Shown here: positions 14,001 to 25,889 of the stretch, piece after piece
How the letters are laid out: each line of letters begins with the position of its first letter
How positions within the stretch are numbered: the stretch's first letter is position 1
NCBI GenBank assembly: GCA_050084985.1
Contig: JBITNC010000001.1
Span: 156,054,001-156,118,000, forward strand
Reading direction: 5' to 3'
Source: Nageia nagi
Taxonomy: Eukaryota; Pinophyta
DNA: 64,000 nucleotides
Made by a program: the position numbers and the translations under genes
The notes under the pieces: model-generated
Told to the model about the DNA's origin: nothing
The model's database searches: none
The model's input: only the letters and a program-made list of their open reading frames with translations

Positions 14001-14480
14001 GATTAGTATTTTAATAAGGAATCCAAAACTTGGTAGATCCATAGACTGACCAAAGGAAAAATAGCGAATGAGCTAAAATAGTTATATAAGGATCTAAATA
14101 AGTCTAAGATAAAGCTCAATGACAAAGAAGGGAAACCTCTATGGAAAACTTCACCTGATGATCAATATAGGGTGAAAGAGGCAGTAAGAACTTTAAGCAA
14201 TACTACTAGAAAAAGTAAGGGGAATAAAATATGGGAAAATATATGGAAAGATAAATTAACACCTAAAATTACCTCCTTCTTATGGTTGATGGAAAGAAAG
14301 AGATTATCAACCATAACAAAGAAGAGGTTTTACTATTGTCAACAGATGCTTTGTCACATGTGGTGGTAGGTTTGAAAGTAAAGAAATAATTTAATATTTG
14401 AAAATAAGGAAATCGAAGCACATGAGGTTACTAAAATTATAATTCTTAGATTGGTTGAGAATATTAGGGTGTATTTTGAG
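11100..14480 (+). pseudogene. LINE ORF2: endonuclease / reverse transcriptase
   Basis: Endonuclease: ARELRIDNKLDMLLVQETK near 11140-11200 carries the catalytic QET motif, then GGLWIMWDP, then PWLIGGDFNTPL (about 11490) with the GDFN motif and a G.[RK]..SN motif. Reverse transcriptase: TLIPK (about 12600), FKDY.PISL, the VNLDMEKAYDRV motif (about 12840) with the first catalytic aspartate, and GDPISPYLF (about 13030). The box that is normally FADD reads FVDN (about 13165), so a catalytic aspartate is gone. The C-terminal region has KIWENIWKDKLTPKITSFLW (about 14220), typical of the RT-associated zinc-binding domain. In live elements this enzyme nicks target DNA and copies the RNA there. This copy is inactive. 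Confidence 0.8.
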
Positions 14481-14895
14481 GAGAGAGAAGTACCTTATAA
14501 CTTAAATTTTTTTTTCTAATGACTAATTATTACCAAATTAATAAATAAGATGGATGTGATGTGGATGGACTGTGTGACAAGTACCCCATACACTTCATGG
14601 GAAGATTGTCCAATGGTATGACCAAGTTATTTAAACTAAGAAGAAAGCTATATGCCACCTTTCATACTTATTATGGAAATGAGTATGAGATAAATAAAAG
14701 GATTTGTATTGATACAAACCCATCGATTAAATAGAAAAACTATTGGAATAGACTAGCTTTGAAGCAAAGGAACATGGGAGGGGCACTGGTGTTCATTGAA
14801 CCTAATAATTATTATAATGCCAAAAAAGACCCAAATTTATGGAGAATAAAAAATTTATCAACTATAGAGGTAAAGTTGTAATAAAAAATATGATT

Positions 14896-17800
14896 CAATC
14901 TCCTGATTTATCAACTATATTAGTGAACAAAAATACGAGTCAATCCGAAGTCATAAAAGGAAAAGGTGATATAGTTATACAAGATAAAGATACTTGGGAA
15001 AAGGTTGCTAAAACTTTAGACAAAAAATATGGAGCTTCTTCATCAAAACAAGTGAATGCTACATCTAATAACAACTCATCTAATGCATATCCGATCAAAG
15101 TTAAATTAACATTTTTAGGTATGGGAGAATATGACATAGATGATGTGGTATTTAGTATACCTTCATCACAAGAAGTGGGTAAAGTATCAGAATCACCTAG
15201 TGTGATTGGACAAATAGTACCTTTAGGAGAAGTACCTAATCAGACAATGTTTATTTATGCAGGGATAGTAGATCCTGTGTCAACAATACTCAATCAAACA
15301 TATGAAGGAAATTTCGATAATGATATGAAATATTTATCGCCATGTTCAAGAACATTTGTCTTAAACTATTTTAACAAATGTAATTGGCAAGGATGAGGAT
15401 TGGGTAGATATGAACAGGGTCCACATGAAATAATTGAATTACAATATCAAGATCCCACTGATAAAAGGGGATTAGGTTACCAAAATAATTATAAAAATCT
15501 AGAAAATTTAGGAGAAGAGAATCTGGATTATAATGAAGAAATTTTAAAGAAAGAATCCATAGTACAAGAAAGTGTTGATATAAGAGAAGAATAGTTAAGT
15601 GAAATGGATATCTTAGAAGGGGTCAAAGCACTCTTCATAAATAATATTGAGCCATCCTAGAATCATTTGTGCTCACCAAGTGATATACAAGAAAAAATAA
15701 ATAAAAATGTCGAATCATCAATCAATCCATATTTCGGTATACCATCGATAAATATGTTTACAATAAAAGAGAATGATATTGAAGATCAAAATAATGAACA
15801 AATAGATGAAGTTAATGAAAATCAAAATTTAATCAAGATAATAGTTGATACTCCTACAGATGAAGTAACTACCGATTTCTCTCTTATATCATCCAATCCT
15901 TCGGTGCATGAATTCAAAAATGTAGATCACATACTTGGTTCCTATGAAAATCATGTATGCACAAATGAACAAACTCAAGAATGTGATGAAGAATATAGTG
16001 CTAATGATAATGGTTAGATACTGGTACCGAATCAATTAGAAGAAGGATCACGTATGCTTACTGAAAAGGTCTTAGAAATAAATATCAGTAATGATCCTCA
16101 AAATCCTAAAATAATTCAATTAGGAGAAAACCTCATGGAAAATGAGCAAGAAGAAATTATAACCTTATTAAAAGAATGAGAAAAGGTATTTGCATGGTCA
16201 TATGCAGATATGCCTGGAATAGATCCCAAGTTAGTAGTACATAATTTAGCCTTAAAGCCTAATGCTAAATCGGTTAAACAGAAATTACATAAAATGCATC
16301 CTACTATAGCATTAATGGTAAAAGAAGAACTTCAGAAATTATTAGAAGCCAAATTCATACAACCTATAGATTATTCGGATTGGATATCTAAGATGGTACC
16401 TGTGAAAAAACCAAGTGGAAAAATAAGAATATGCACAGATTTTCATGATCTTAATAAAGCTTTTCCTAAGGATGACTTCCCTCTACCTAACATTGATAGT
16501 TTGGTAGACTCAACAGTGGGACATGATATGTTGTCGTTAATGGATGAATTTTCTGGTTACAATCAAATAAAAATAGCTCCTAAAGATCAACATAAAATAG
16601 CCTTTATAACTCCTTGGGTATCTTTTGTTATAAAGTTGTGCCTTTTGGATTAAAAAATGCCGACGTAACTTATCAAAGGGCTATGACTTATATATTCCAT
16701 GATTATATGCACAACATAGTAGAAGATTATGTCGATGATTTGTTGGTTAGATCTAAACATCGAGTAGATCATGGAAAAGACCTAATTAAAGTCTTGGATA
16801 GATTATTAGAACATAAAGTAAGATTAAATCCAAAAAAGTGTGTTTTTGGTGTAACCTCAGGAAAATTATTAGGATTCATTGTGTCCCGACGAGGAATTGA
16901 AATAGATCCTACTAAAGTGAAGGCAGTAGTAGATATGCCACCTCCTGCAAATCTAAAACAATTACAGAGTTTACAAGGTAAGTTACAAGCCATCAGAAGG
17001 TTTATAGCTCAACTTTCTGATAAATGTAAACCTTTTACAAAATTATTAAAAAAGGGAGTAGTATATCATTGGGGCAAAGAGCAACAAGATGCATTCGATG
17101 AAATTAAAAGATATTTATTATCCCCTCCTATTTTAAGTTCACCAAGAAAAGATATACCCTTCTTGTTATATATTTCTACTACTGAAACTGCCTTAGGAAC
17201 AATGCTTGCTCAGAAGAATGAACATAATAAAGAACAAGCTATATATTATCTGAGTAGAACACTAGTGAGCTATGAGATTAAGTACATATACTTGGAAAAG
17301 TTATGTCTTGCTGTCATTTTTGCTACTAAAAAACTTTGACATTATATGCTTAACCATATGACGTATGTCATCTCTAAAGTGGATCCATTGAAATATATGA
17401 TGAATAAAACTTATCAAAATTCAAGTACTACAAAGTGGATAATGCATTTAACTGAGTTTGATTTACATTTTATTGGACAAAAATTAGTAAAAGGACAAGT
17501 AATTGCTGATTATCTCATTGATGCTCCATTACAAGATGATAAACCCCTTGTCATTGAATTACCTGATGATGGGGTATTTCAACTAGATGAAATTGAAATA
17601 CCTGTAGAACCTGAAGACGAGTGGGATATGACAATACACTTTGATGGTTCTCGATGTGAACAAGGTAGTGGAGCCAGTGTTGTATTTATAACCCCACAAG
17701 GGATCCCTATACCGTATTCATTTAAATTAAAATTTCCTTGTACTAATAATAATGTAGAGTATGAAGCTTTGATATTAGCATTAAAAATGGCTGTTAAATT

Positions 17801-19252
17801 AAAACTTAAAAGAATTAAGATTATTGGAGATTCTTTACTCATCGTAAATCAAGTGAAAGGAATCTCTTATCCCAGAAGATCCTAAAAAATCTTCGATTCA
17901 AGTTGAAATAATTCAATTGTCTCAATCATCATTACAACAAGAAGATGAAGAAAAAGATATATTAAATATTGATGTAACTAATAAAGATAATTGGTACAAG
18001 GAATTGACAGATTTTTTAAAATTTGGAACTCTTCCCGTAAACCTTAATAAATCATCACGATGAGCATTTAAAATCAAAGGAACTAAATATTGTTTGATAG
18101 GGGATATCTTGCATGGACAAAATTTCAATGGTATTCTACTCATATGTCTTGAATGTAATGATATTAAAAAGGCTATATCCTCCGCTCATGATGGAACATG
18201 TGGAGGACATTTTAACGGTGTTACGATTGTAAAACGATTAATACGGATGGGGTATTATTGGCCTACTATGGAAAAGGATTGTTGTGAATATGTTAAAAAG
18301 TATTTTAAATGTCAACAATACGCTCATTTATTTTCACAACTGTCTCAAGAATTACACCCTACACAATCACTTTGGCCATTCTCTAAATGGGCCTTAGACT
18401 TAATAGGACAAATTACGCCTATGTCTTCTGGTGGACACAAGTTCATCATTACAGCAATTGAATATTTTACTAAATGGGTAGAGGCTATTACCCATGACTT
18501 CCACCACTGGTGCACGAATTGCTAAATTTATAGAAAACTATATTATATGTAGATTCGGCGTACCAAATCAATTAATTATGGATAATGGAAAGAATTTTAA
18601 AAATAAGGATGTAAAACATATGTGTGACAAGTATAACATTAAACAAAGTTTTTCCACTCCATATTATCCACAAGGCAATGGATAGGCAGAGGCTACTAAT
18701 AAAACTATTCGAAACATCTTAGCAAAAATAGTAAATGATTCTCATAGAGATTGGCATATGCAAATATCAAAAGCTTTATGGGCTTATCGTACCAATGTAC
18801 GCACCTCTATTGGGGCAACATCATTCTCTTTAGTATATGGAATAGAAGCCATCCTACCCATAGAACTTGAGATACCATCTCTTAGAGTAAATCTAAGTGA
18901 GCGAAATTCCGATGAAGAAGCAAGACAGACTCACCTAGATCAATTATTACTTTTAGATGAAAAATGTATTAATGCTTTAGAACATATGCATGTTTATCAG
19001 AAGAGGATAAAATGAGCTTTTGATAAAAGGGCTTTAATTCATGAGTTCAAAATAGTTGATTTAGTTTTAAAAGAAAATCAACAAACTTCACGAATAGAAC
19101 GACAGCTTAGAGATAAGTTTGCTCCAAATTGGTTAGGACCATATATCATTAAGAAAAAATTCGGTAGAGGAACTTATCATTTATCAGACTTAGAAGGAAA
19201 TGAAGAGCGTGAACCTATAAATATCATGCATCTTCGACCCTTCCATACATAA
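14896..19252 (+). pseudogene. pol of Tat element E (RT-RNase H-aRNase H-integrase)
   Basis: The polyprotein copies element RNA into DNA and integrates it. Visible order: a linker rich in Asn/Glu (14900-16100); RT with the MVPVKKPSGKIRIC block, MDEFSGYNQIKI and YVDD at 16728-16739; first RNase H (about 17000-17330); the plant Tat-type second RNase H starting at HFDGSRCEQG (about 17640) and ending in the IIGDSLLIV block; integrase with HH zinc ligands (HDGTCGGHF, about 18190), aspartates at 18397 and 18581 and glutamate at 18689; C-terminal HLRPFHT before the stop at 19250-19252. Damage: one-base deletion near 16613, 137-bp deletion at 17862-17865, one-base insertion near 18490, a zinc-ligand Cys replaced by Tyr at 18301, and stops including 17337, 18683 and 19013. 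Confidence 0.88.
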
Positions 19253-19336
19253 AAAAAATAAAAAATAAAAATAAAATAATAATAATAAGTGTACATTAGT
19301 TTTCTTTCATTTTATTTTATTGTTAAAACAATATAT

Positions 19337-20146
19337 AAAAATATTAATATTTGTCAAATGTTAATGATTAAAATAGAAAGGATGAATTTGGCAAAGGAAT
19401 CTGTTGAAGGTAGCTTCGTGCAACCACGAGTACGATTTCCACCGCCCAGATACCCAGGTGATTTCGCATTAACATATTTAAAACATAAAATTGATTTGAA
19501 TCTCTTAAACTATTTATGATTGACTATTGATGAGCAATATGAAAGAACATATCAAATATTTTGTGGTAGGAATAATGGTTGGGAGGTCACTTTTTGTGGA
19601 TATGAAGCCTGCGTTAATTTAGGCCCACAAATCTATTTTTCCCATATGGAACAAATATCATAAGAAATAATGGCTTTTTGTCTACAATGGCCTTATGGAA
19701 TGCTGAGAATCAACATAAGGTGTCAATTAATAGAGCCTTCACTCCTTTGAGCTAGGATGAAATACGTTGAACAATTAACTAAAAACCTAGAATGGATGGA
19801 TGAGCTTTTACCTTATTTACCGCATAAAAAGGTGATTTATGACTCTACAAATGCTTTTGTGGCTTTCCCTCCTAGAACATCGCAACAATACTATAGGCAA
19901 ATTCATAGATTCTCTTGCATGCAAATGCGACACGTAATTTGAAAACAAAAGTTGGAAGAAAGGCAAGCTTGTCGAATTGCTGAACTTACAATGATAAATC
20001 AAATAAGGGTTAGAAATGAGATTATCGAAAAATTATCAAAAGAACATAGAATACGGAATAATGGAAATTATCTTCCTGGATTCGATAGTAGGTATGACAA
20101 AGATCTTGCTATGAAAGTTATTCATAACGTTGTAATAAAAAATTGA
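19337..20146 (+). pseudogene. Post-pol accessory ORF of Tat element E, unknown function
   Basis: A single frame stays readable for about 270 codons downstream of pol, interrupted by only four internal stops (near 19517, 19661, 19748 and 19940), at least one of them a likely CAA to TAA change. Segments such as PRVRFPPPRYPGDFALTYLK, ELLPYLPHKKVIYDSTNAFV and RHRIRNN-like basic sequence look like real protein. No membrane segment or signal peptide is seen, so an envelope protein is not supported. Tat-lineage elements are known to carry extra reading frames beyond gag-pol; I do not recognise this one. The equivalent part of element D is outside the window. Confidence 0.5.
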
Positions 20147-20149
20147 AAA

Positions 20150-20420
20150 GTCAATAAGACTGATGACATTTGAAAATTTGAAGGTGGGTAAATTTCTCTA
20201 GAATAATCTAGGATGGGTTTTTACAAAAAAAAATTTCCTTTACCCTTGGTACAAAATCTTCAAAATTCTCATGAAATATATTACTCTAGATGGGAGACAC
20301 ATAGAATTCTATGGTTATCACATCATTTTGATGAACCACTTCAATCCCCCATAAGAACCTATCAATTTTTCTCAATTTGTTTAATTCTCTATGATGGTGT
20401 CAGTCAATAAGTGTAGGCAA
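20150..20420. other. End of element E or unrelated sequence; nothing recognised
   Basis: Short stretch after the post-pol frame. A purine-rich GAAGGTGGG lies near 20179, but no LTR start follows it. The 3' LTR of E is absent or too decayed to see. Confidence 0.35.
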
Positions 20421-22068
20421 AACCAAATACAATTCCCCTCCACTAGGTAGTCATGCTTATGGTTTACTAGCATCAACTTACAAACTATGCTTAGAGATAA
20501 TCTCATCCAAGGGATAGGTATGCTTGTCCAAGGAAGTTACATAAGAAACTCAAGAGGGATAAAGATGAAATGAAATAATAAGAAACTATACAAAATGCCA
20601 AGGGGAGTACTCAAGACATACAAGTGCCAAATCTAGATGAAGTAGTGGAGGAAAATGAAGATGCCCCCATTCAATTCAAAAGGTAGAGAAGAGTTAATGA
20701 TTAGAATGAACCCATAATTAGGGAAGATTTGGAGTATCAAAAGGTGTAAAAAAGGCCTTGTGAGGAAAATAAGACATACCCTAGAGATGGAGTCCTTAAT
20801 GAAGCAGAAGAGTTTCAGGGACCCTTGAGGAGAAGAATGAGGTTTATATCTTAAGATAAGAAAACAAAAGGTAATATGACCTTTAGAACCATTCATATTA
20901 TTCATAATCCTATCAGGGAAGAGAATAGATCTTCTTATATCTTTGAAAATTATGCCAAACCTGATGATCCTTGTGGTATTAGTAAACCTATGCCTAATTC
21001 AAGGTTCAAATTCACTTATGGAAGAAAGAAGAAAAAAGGTAGTCACTTTTCCCACCAGTTAGACATGGAAACTACCTTAACTAGCCTAGAGCTAGTCCTT
21101 TAGGATTTGAATTTGGAAACCCCTTAGGACACAAGTGTCACTATCATCCCCCTTTCCCATCCTCCTTGTCAACTAATTAAATAAAACCCCTTAAATCTAC
21201 AAATTATTATTTTTTCTATCATTAGAAGGCACCCTAAATCAACCAATTGTAGAAAATTTAAAATCTAATTGATATGTATGCCTAAAAACATTCATCTTCA
21301 TAATGTACTGTTACTTGAAGCTAAAAGATACCAAGAGGATCTGAGTGTGGTATTTAAAACCATACCTATTTTTAATAATATGCATGAACATGAAACTCAA
21401 AGATATAGCAAGATAAGAAGAGTGAAAACTTGGAGGAAGATCTACATGAAGTTCTATAAATTCAACCATTTGAAACTAAAGATGAGACGAGAACTTCTTT
21501 GACCTAGAGGAGATAAACCTTTGATATTTCTATCATGATCCATTCTACAAGACCCAAGCATCAACACAACCCTAATATAATCCAACCCTCTACTTTAAGG
21601 TCAAGCCTCTTCAAAAGCTAAAACCTCCTAGTGAGGAAACAAATCAAGGGCAGTCATATTTTCTTTGTTTTCATGAAAAGTATGAACAATCAGGATCAAG
21701 TTATTTTTTCTATGCTTCTAAGGGATAACCATGATGGCTCTAATTTTGCTATGATGTATGATGTTACTTATACTTTCTTTAGTAATTAGATAGATATAGT
21801 TTACACACATTGCTTCTTTTTGATTCATAATAATTTAAGAAGGAAAATACTCTCTATTGCATCTATATAATGATTATTACTTCTTATAATGGATTCTTTT
21901 TGTATGGTTTGTACATCATAGAGAACTACTCTACCTTCTTTGTCTATGATAGAGGAAAATAGCCTCTATTTTTTGTCATGTTGTAAAATGTGTCTAAGGT
22001 CCTTTTAAAGCTCCATTTTATTTTTTGATTAATATCAAATTTACCCACTGGTTCTAATAAAAAAAACC
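20420..22068 (+). mobile_element. Poly(A)-ended retroposon, copy 1
   Basis: The right part (about 21310-22068) aligns with 38135-38876. Both share a GCTAAAAGATRCCAA start to the alignable part and end with TTAATAT(C/T)AAATTTACCCA followed by TGGTT and an A run. Such an end is typical of plant LINE 3' termini. Upstream, the plus strand holds charged coding-like segments (for example 20876-21103 with SRFKFTYGRKKKKG), broken by stops. No RT domain was identified, so whether this is a 5'-truncated LINE or another retroposon is open. Confidence 0.5.
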
Positions 22069-22880
22069 TACCTCAATACAATAGACCTCATCCTAGTAAC
22101 TTGTCTCCTCCTCAGTGACATACTAGCCCATAGAAAATGAAAGAAAGATGATGTATGAGATAAAAGGATGTAAAGTGTATGGGTAGTCAAAAGATATATG
22201 AAAAATAGGAGAAAATGATAAGTGGAAAAAGATAAATCACTTTTTTTTTTTTTCCCATGGATTCAAATGTTGTCACTTTAAATTAGACATTGGCAATTTA
22301 CATGAAACATTGATAACTTTCCTAAAACATAAATGACCATTAAAAAAAAAAAAATCATATGAAGTAAACAAGTTTCTTATCTTTCACTTCTTCTAATGTG
22401 AAAAGCTTTAGAAAAGCTAATTCTTACAAATGATTCACAATTCGAAAAAATTGAACATGACTTAAAATATAATATGAACTTTTGTATAAAATCATCATGA
22501 AACCTTATTTTTAGGATAAAAGAGAAAAGAGATCATATCAAATATATATGCAAAATAATATTCTTATCATGTACTCACTTTAAAATATAGAGATGAAATA
22601 GAGTATCATCACATACCTAGCTCATAGTAGCATACAATATGGAGATAAATATAAGTGTAGTTTTGATGTACAACATTATTATTTTTAAAAAGAATCAAAT
22701 GCAAAGGATAAAATTTTTATTTAATCATGATTAAAGCAATCAAATTTTCCTTGTTCAAGATATTAGGCCAATTTAAAATATCAAATAGAGTTGAACACAT
22801 AAGTTAAGAAACTTTAACATACCCATTTTTTTTTTAAGAAATTTTTGAATTATCCTTCACTTTCATAAATGGATAATTCA
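22069..22880. other. No recognisable gene
   Basis: AT-rich, with long T and A runs. Possibly the internal 3' part of an LTR element, because a purine tract and LTR-like start follow at 22881-22894. Confidence 0.4.
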
Positions 22881-23720
22881 AAAAGGGGAAAAATGTAAAC
22901 ACCCAAAAATGACCTCTTTTTCAAAAGATGAAAGAGGGATAAAAATAAACATTATCATAAAAGTTATAATTAATGTAAAAATGCAGCACTTGATAGTCAA
23001 TTATCGACAACTTGAACCAAATGTTAGCATCCACTCTTAGGATGGCAACAACTTTTTAATTAGCAAAATGAAAATAAAAAGTAAGTTGTTGAGTAATTCA
23101 TCCATCAAAAATGTAGATCAGGGATGATTCATGGTCAATCCTATAGATTTGAACATGAGACCATTATGATTTTGTATCTAGATGAGCTCTTGGAACTAGT
23201 TTTTTGCCCCTAAAATATGAGATCCAACTAATTTTTAAATCTATAAATAAAACTTTGAAGATTGAAGAAAGTGATCCAAATTTGAAGTAAAGCCACTTTG
23301 TAGAAATTTGTTCAAGATTTTTTGTGAGTAAAGTGATGTTATTTCATGCTTATTTGGTCATTTCATTCAATACCATATGCTTTTGATATGAACAGGTATG
23401 CTTGATGCTTTATTTTTACATGTTTACAAGGTCCATAGGTGTTGAACAATGGAGAAATAAAGGTTTTTGAAGTGATAAGAGATTCAAGAACTAAAAGCTT
23501 TAGATGAAGGATTACAAGAGAAGAAATCGATAGTTTACACCAAAGTTTTAGAAATATTAGCAACTCCCTATTGAATGCCTACAACTAAACATAATTTTTG
23601 ATGACTATAGATAAAATTTTGGTGACTATAAAATACAAAGAGGCTTACAACACCAAAATTTTGTAAAATACCTTCCAATAAGGTATACTAAATCTAGTGA
23701 TTCATACATGTAAATTAAGG
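22881..23720 (+). repeat. Possible 3' LTR with polypurine tract
   Basis: AAAAGGGGAAAAA (22881-22893) is followed by TGTAAACACCCAAAAATGAC at 22894. This tract plus start mimics the junctions at 46771-46782 (family 1) and the Tat LTR start at 53500. The right end is not defined, and no second copy of this LTR was found in the window. Confidence 0.35.
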
Positions 23721-25030
23721 TCACACATAAATGTAATTGAATATTCATTTATTTTAATGAAATTCACTTGATTGTGAGAAGGTTGCACTTTATGTTGACA
23801 AAAAGAAAAACTTACCAAAATTCTTGGATCCAAGAAATTTATTAGTGAAATCCAAAATTTAAATCAATTTGGCAAAAGTATCCTTCCCAAAAGTGGACCA
23901 AGGGAGGTCCCACTAGGCATGTTAAAATATTTTGAATAAAAATGACCCTTTTTCAAGATCATTCTAGTTCAAACATATATATAGTTTTATGCATGTCAGA
24001 CTAATTCCTTAATGCATAGAACTAAAATAAAAGATTTGATTAATATATTGAAGTTTTTTCAAGTGTTCCTTTCAAGTGAACATAAGCTTAAAATATATTG
24101 ATATAAATTGTTCAAGGTGGTGTTAAGAAAAACTAGATTTACCTAATGAAAATGAATGCTTGATGCTAATATCAATGTCTATGAAATTAATTTGGGAATA
24201 CCCTCCAAAATACCCAATTTTCAATCTAATGATGAAATACATCAACCCTATGCATTTAAAAAATGTTGTAGCATGCTCCTAATGAAACACCTCGACCCTC
24301 AATATTTTGAAACCTCCAAGAAAAAAATAAAATGTTAATATTTGAATATTAATTATATGATGAAATAAAGCTATTGTATAAATAGAATAGAAAACCTCTA
24401 TGAGAAAATATGATGGGTATTGTATAAGTTTGATAGGAGAAACAAGGCTTGGAATGACTAATTCCCAACTTGCCTCAAGACCAAGAATGCCCAAATTCCC
24501 TTACCAAATGTTCAAGATTATTTACTAAATAATGAATGCTCTTAAATTAATAGCTCCAAGACTTAGGATTTACCAATTTAAAAACCAAAAGTTTGCATAA
24601 GTTACTAGAAAAAAATTAAGAGGGAAGCTTGTTTTTATAGATTTTCTTCAAATGTGATTATTTTATTTGAATTTCAAATGGATTTCAATCCAAAAATGAT
24701 TATTTCTTGATTGGATTTTATCCCAACTAATTTGATACAAATTGAAGATATTTCTATTTATTTTGCTTATCTTCTTTGCTGAGCATATTTGGAAGAACAT
24801 AGTGATTTGGAAAAATAATAACTAGATTTCAAGATTCTCTTTCTTCTCTATTGGATTATCCTTTTTTAAAATGGCAAGGTGATTTGGCATTCTTGTCCAA
24901 CTAATTTCTCATGTATTGACAATAAAATAAATTAATAATATTAATGTGAGAAATGTTAATAAAATAAGATAAATATTTATGCCATTTAAAAAATCTAATT
25001 TTAACTAAATAAAGTAAATTATTATTATCA
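23720..25030. other. No recognisable gene
   Basis: AT-rich sequence with only short, uncharacteristic reading frames on both strands. No repeat boundary was recognised. Confidence 0.4.
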
Positions 25031-25485
25031 AATATAATTAATATGACTAATGCTAATTAATATTTCACAAATACATGACTATGATTAAATTGCAAATAAT
25101 ATGATAAATATTTAATTATATTTTTTCAATAAATATCTATGGTCAAAATATAACTAATATGACTAATATTAATCACTTTTTTCCAATAAATGATTATGAT
25201 AAAAAAATATAATTAATATAATTATAATTAATCACATTTTTCAAATGAATATGATCGAAACATAATTCATATGATAAATAACAATTGCAATTTTCAAGTA
25301 TATAATTATGATCAAAAATATAATTAGCATGACTAATATTAATTGCATTTTTCAAAGTAATTGACTATGACAAAAGAAACATGATTAACAGGACTGATAT
25401 TACTTGCATTTTTCAAATATTTGAATATGATCAAAATATAATTAATAACACAAATAATAATTAAAATTTCCAAGAAAATGACTAA
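25030..25485. repeat. AT-rich tandem satellite, units about 58 bp
   Basis: At least eight diverged units with the theme TATGATCAAAATATAATTAA, then TATGACTAATATTAATTGCA, then a TTTTTCAA spacer. Starts of the TATGRT theme fall at about 25138, 25195, 25250, 25297, 25366 and 25426, giving spacings of 47-69 bp. It directly precedes the short 33-bp repeat and the telomere-like array. Confidence 0.7.
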
Positions 25486-25499
25486 AATAAAAAAAAGCC

Positions 25500-25640
25500 C
25501 CTAAGGTTTTGTAGAAAAAAACCTAGGGTTTTTCTTGAAAATTTGGAGTTTTTACTAAAACATTTAGAGTTTACTAAAATCCTTTGGGTTTGAACTAAAA
25601 AACTTAGGATTTTTACTAAAACACTAATATTTTTGCTTAA
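25500..25640. repeat. Short degenerate tandem repeat, about 33 bp
   Basis: About four units built on TTTTTACTAAAAC plus a variant of TTAGGGTTT-like sequence (CCTAGGGTTTTT, CCTTTGGGTTTG, CTTAGGATTTTT). It may be an early, very decayed part of the telomere-like block that follows. Confidence 0.5.
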
Positions 25641-25889
25641 AAATTATCAAAAAATAAATAGAAACATAGAACAACATACCTCAGTGCCCAAGCTATCCAA
25701 AATTGTATGATCCCCTGAGCTTGCATAAGAAATTTTACTTCAATTTTGTTGTATTATGAACAAGTTTACTTTGTGACTATAGGATTTGAAAATACATTCA
25801 TAGTATTTATATTTTTTGCTATTTTAAAATAGTATATATTATAAATAATATATAAATTTCAAAATAGAATGTAAATTTTATTATAATTT

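Larger units (their letters stand above)
10400..14480 (+). mobile_element. L1-type LINE remnant
   Basis: Decayed non-LTR retrotransposon in sense order: ORF1 tail (acidic then basic), ORF2 endonuclease, reverse transcriptase and C-terminal zinc-binding region. Frames shift repeatedly and there are many stops. The 3' end with poly(A) is not visible; by about 14890 the sequence is Tat element E. The 5' end is uncertain and could lie near 9960. Confidence 0.8.
14890..20150 (+). mobile_element. Tat-type Ty3/gypsy retrotransposon, truncated copy E
   Basis: Homologous to element D from its position about 59625 onward; sampled stretches look 90-95% identical by eye. It begins inside the segment between protease and RT, so LTR, leader, gag and protease are missing. 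It continues through RT, RNase H, second RNase H, integrase and a further reading frame after pol. No 3' LTR was found. A LINE remnant adjoins on the left and unrelated poly(A)-ended sequence on the right. Confidence 0.85.

Noticed and set aside
19337-20146. Envelope gene downstream of pol
   Set aside because: No signal peptide, hydrophobic membrane segment or cysteine pattern is visible, so only an unknown accessory frame is called.
25030-25485. CRISPR-like array
   Set aside because: Units are diverged throughout, with no constant repeat and variable spacer pattern, and the setting is a plant nuclear genome.
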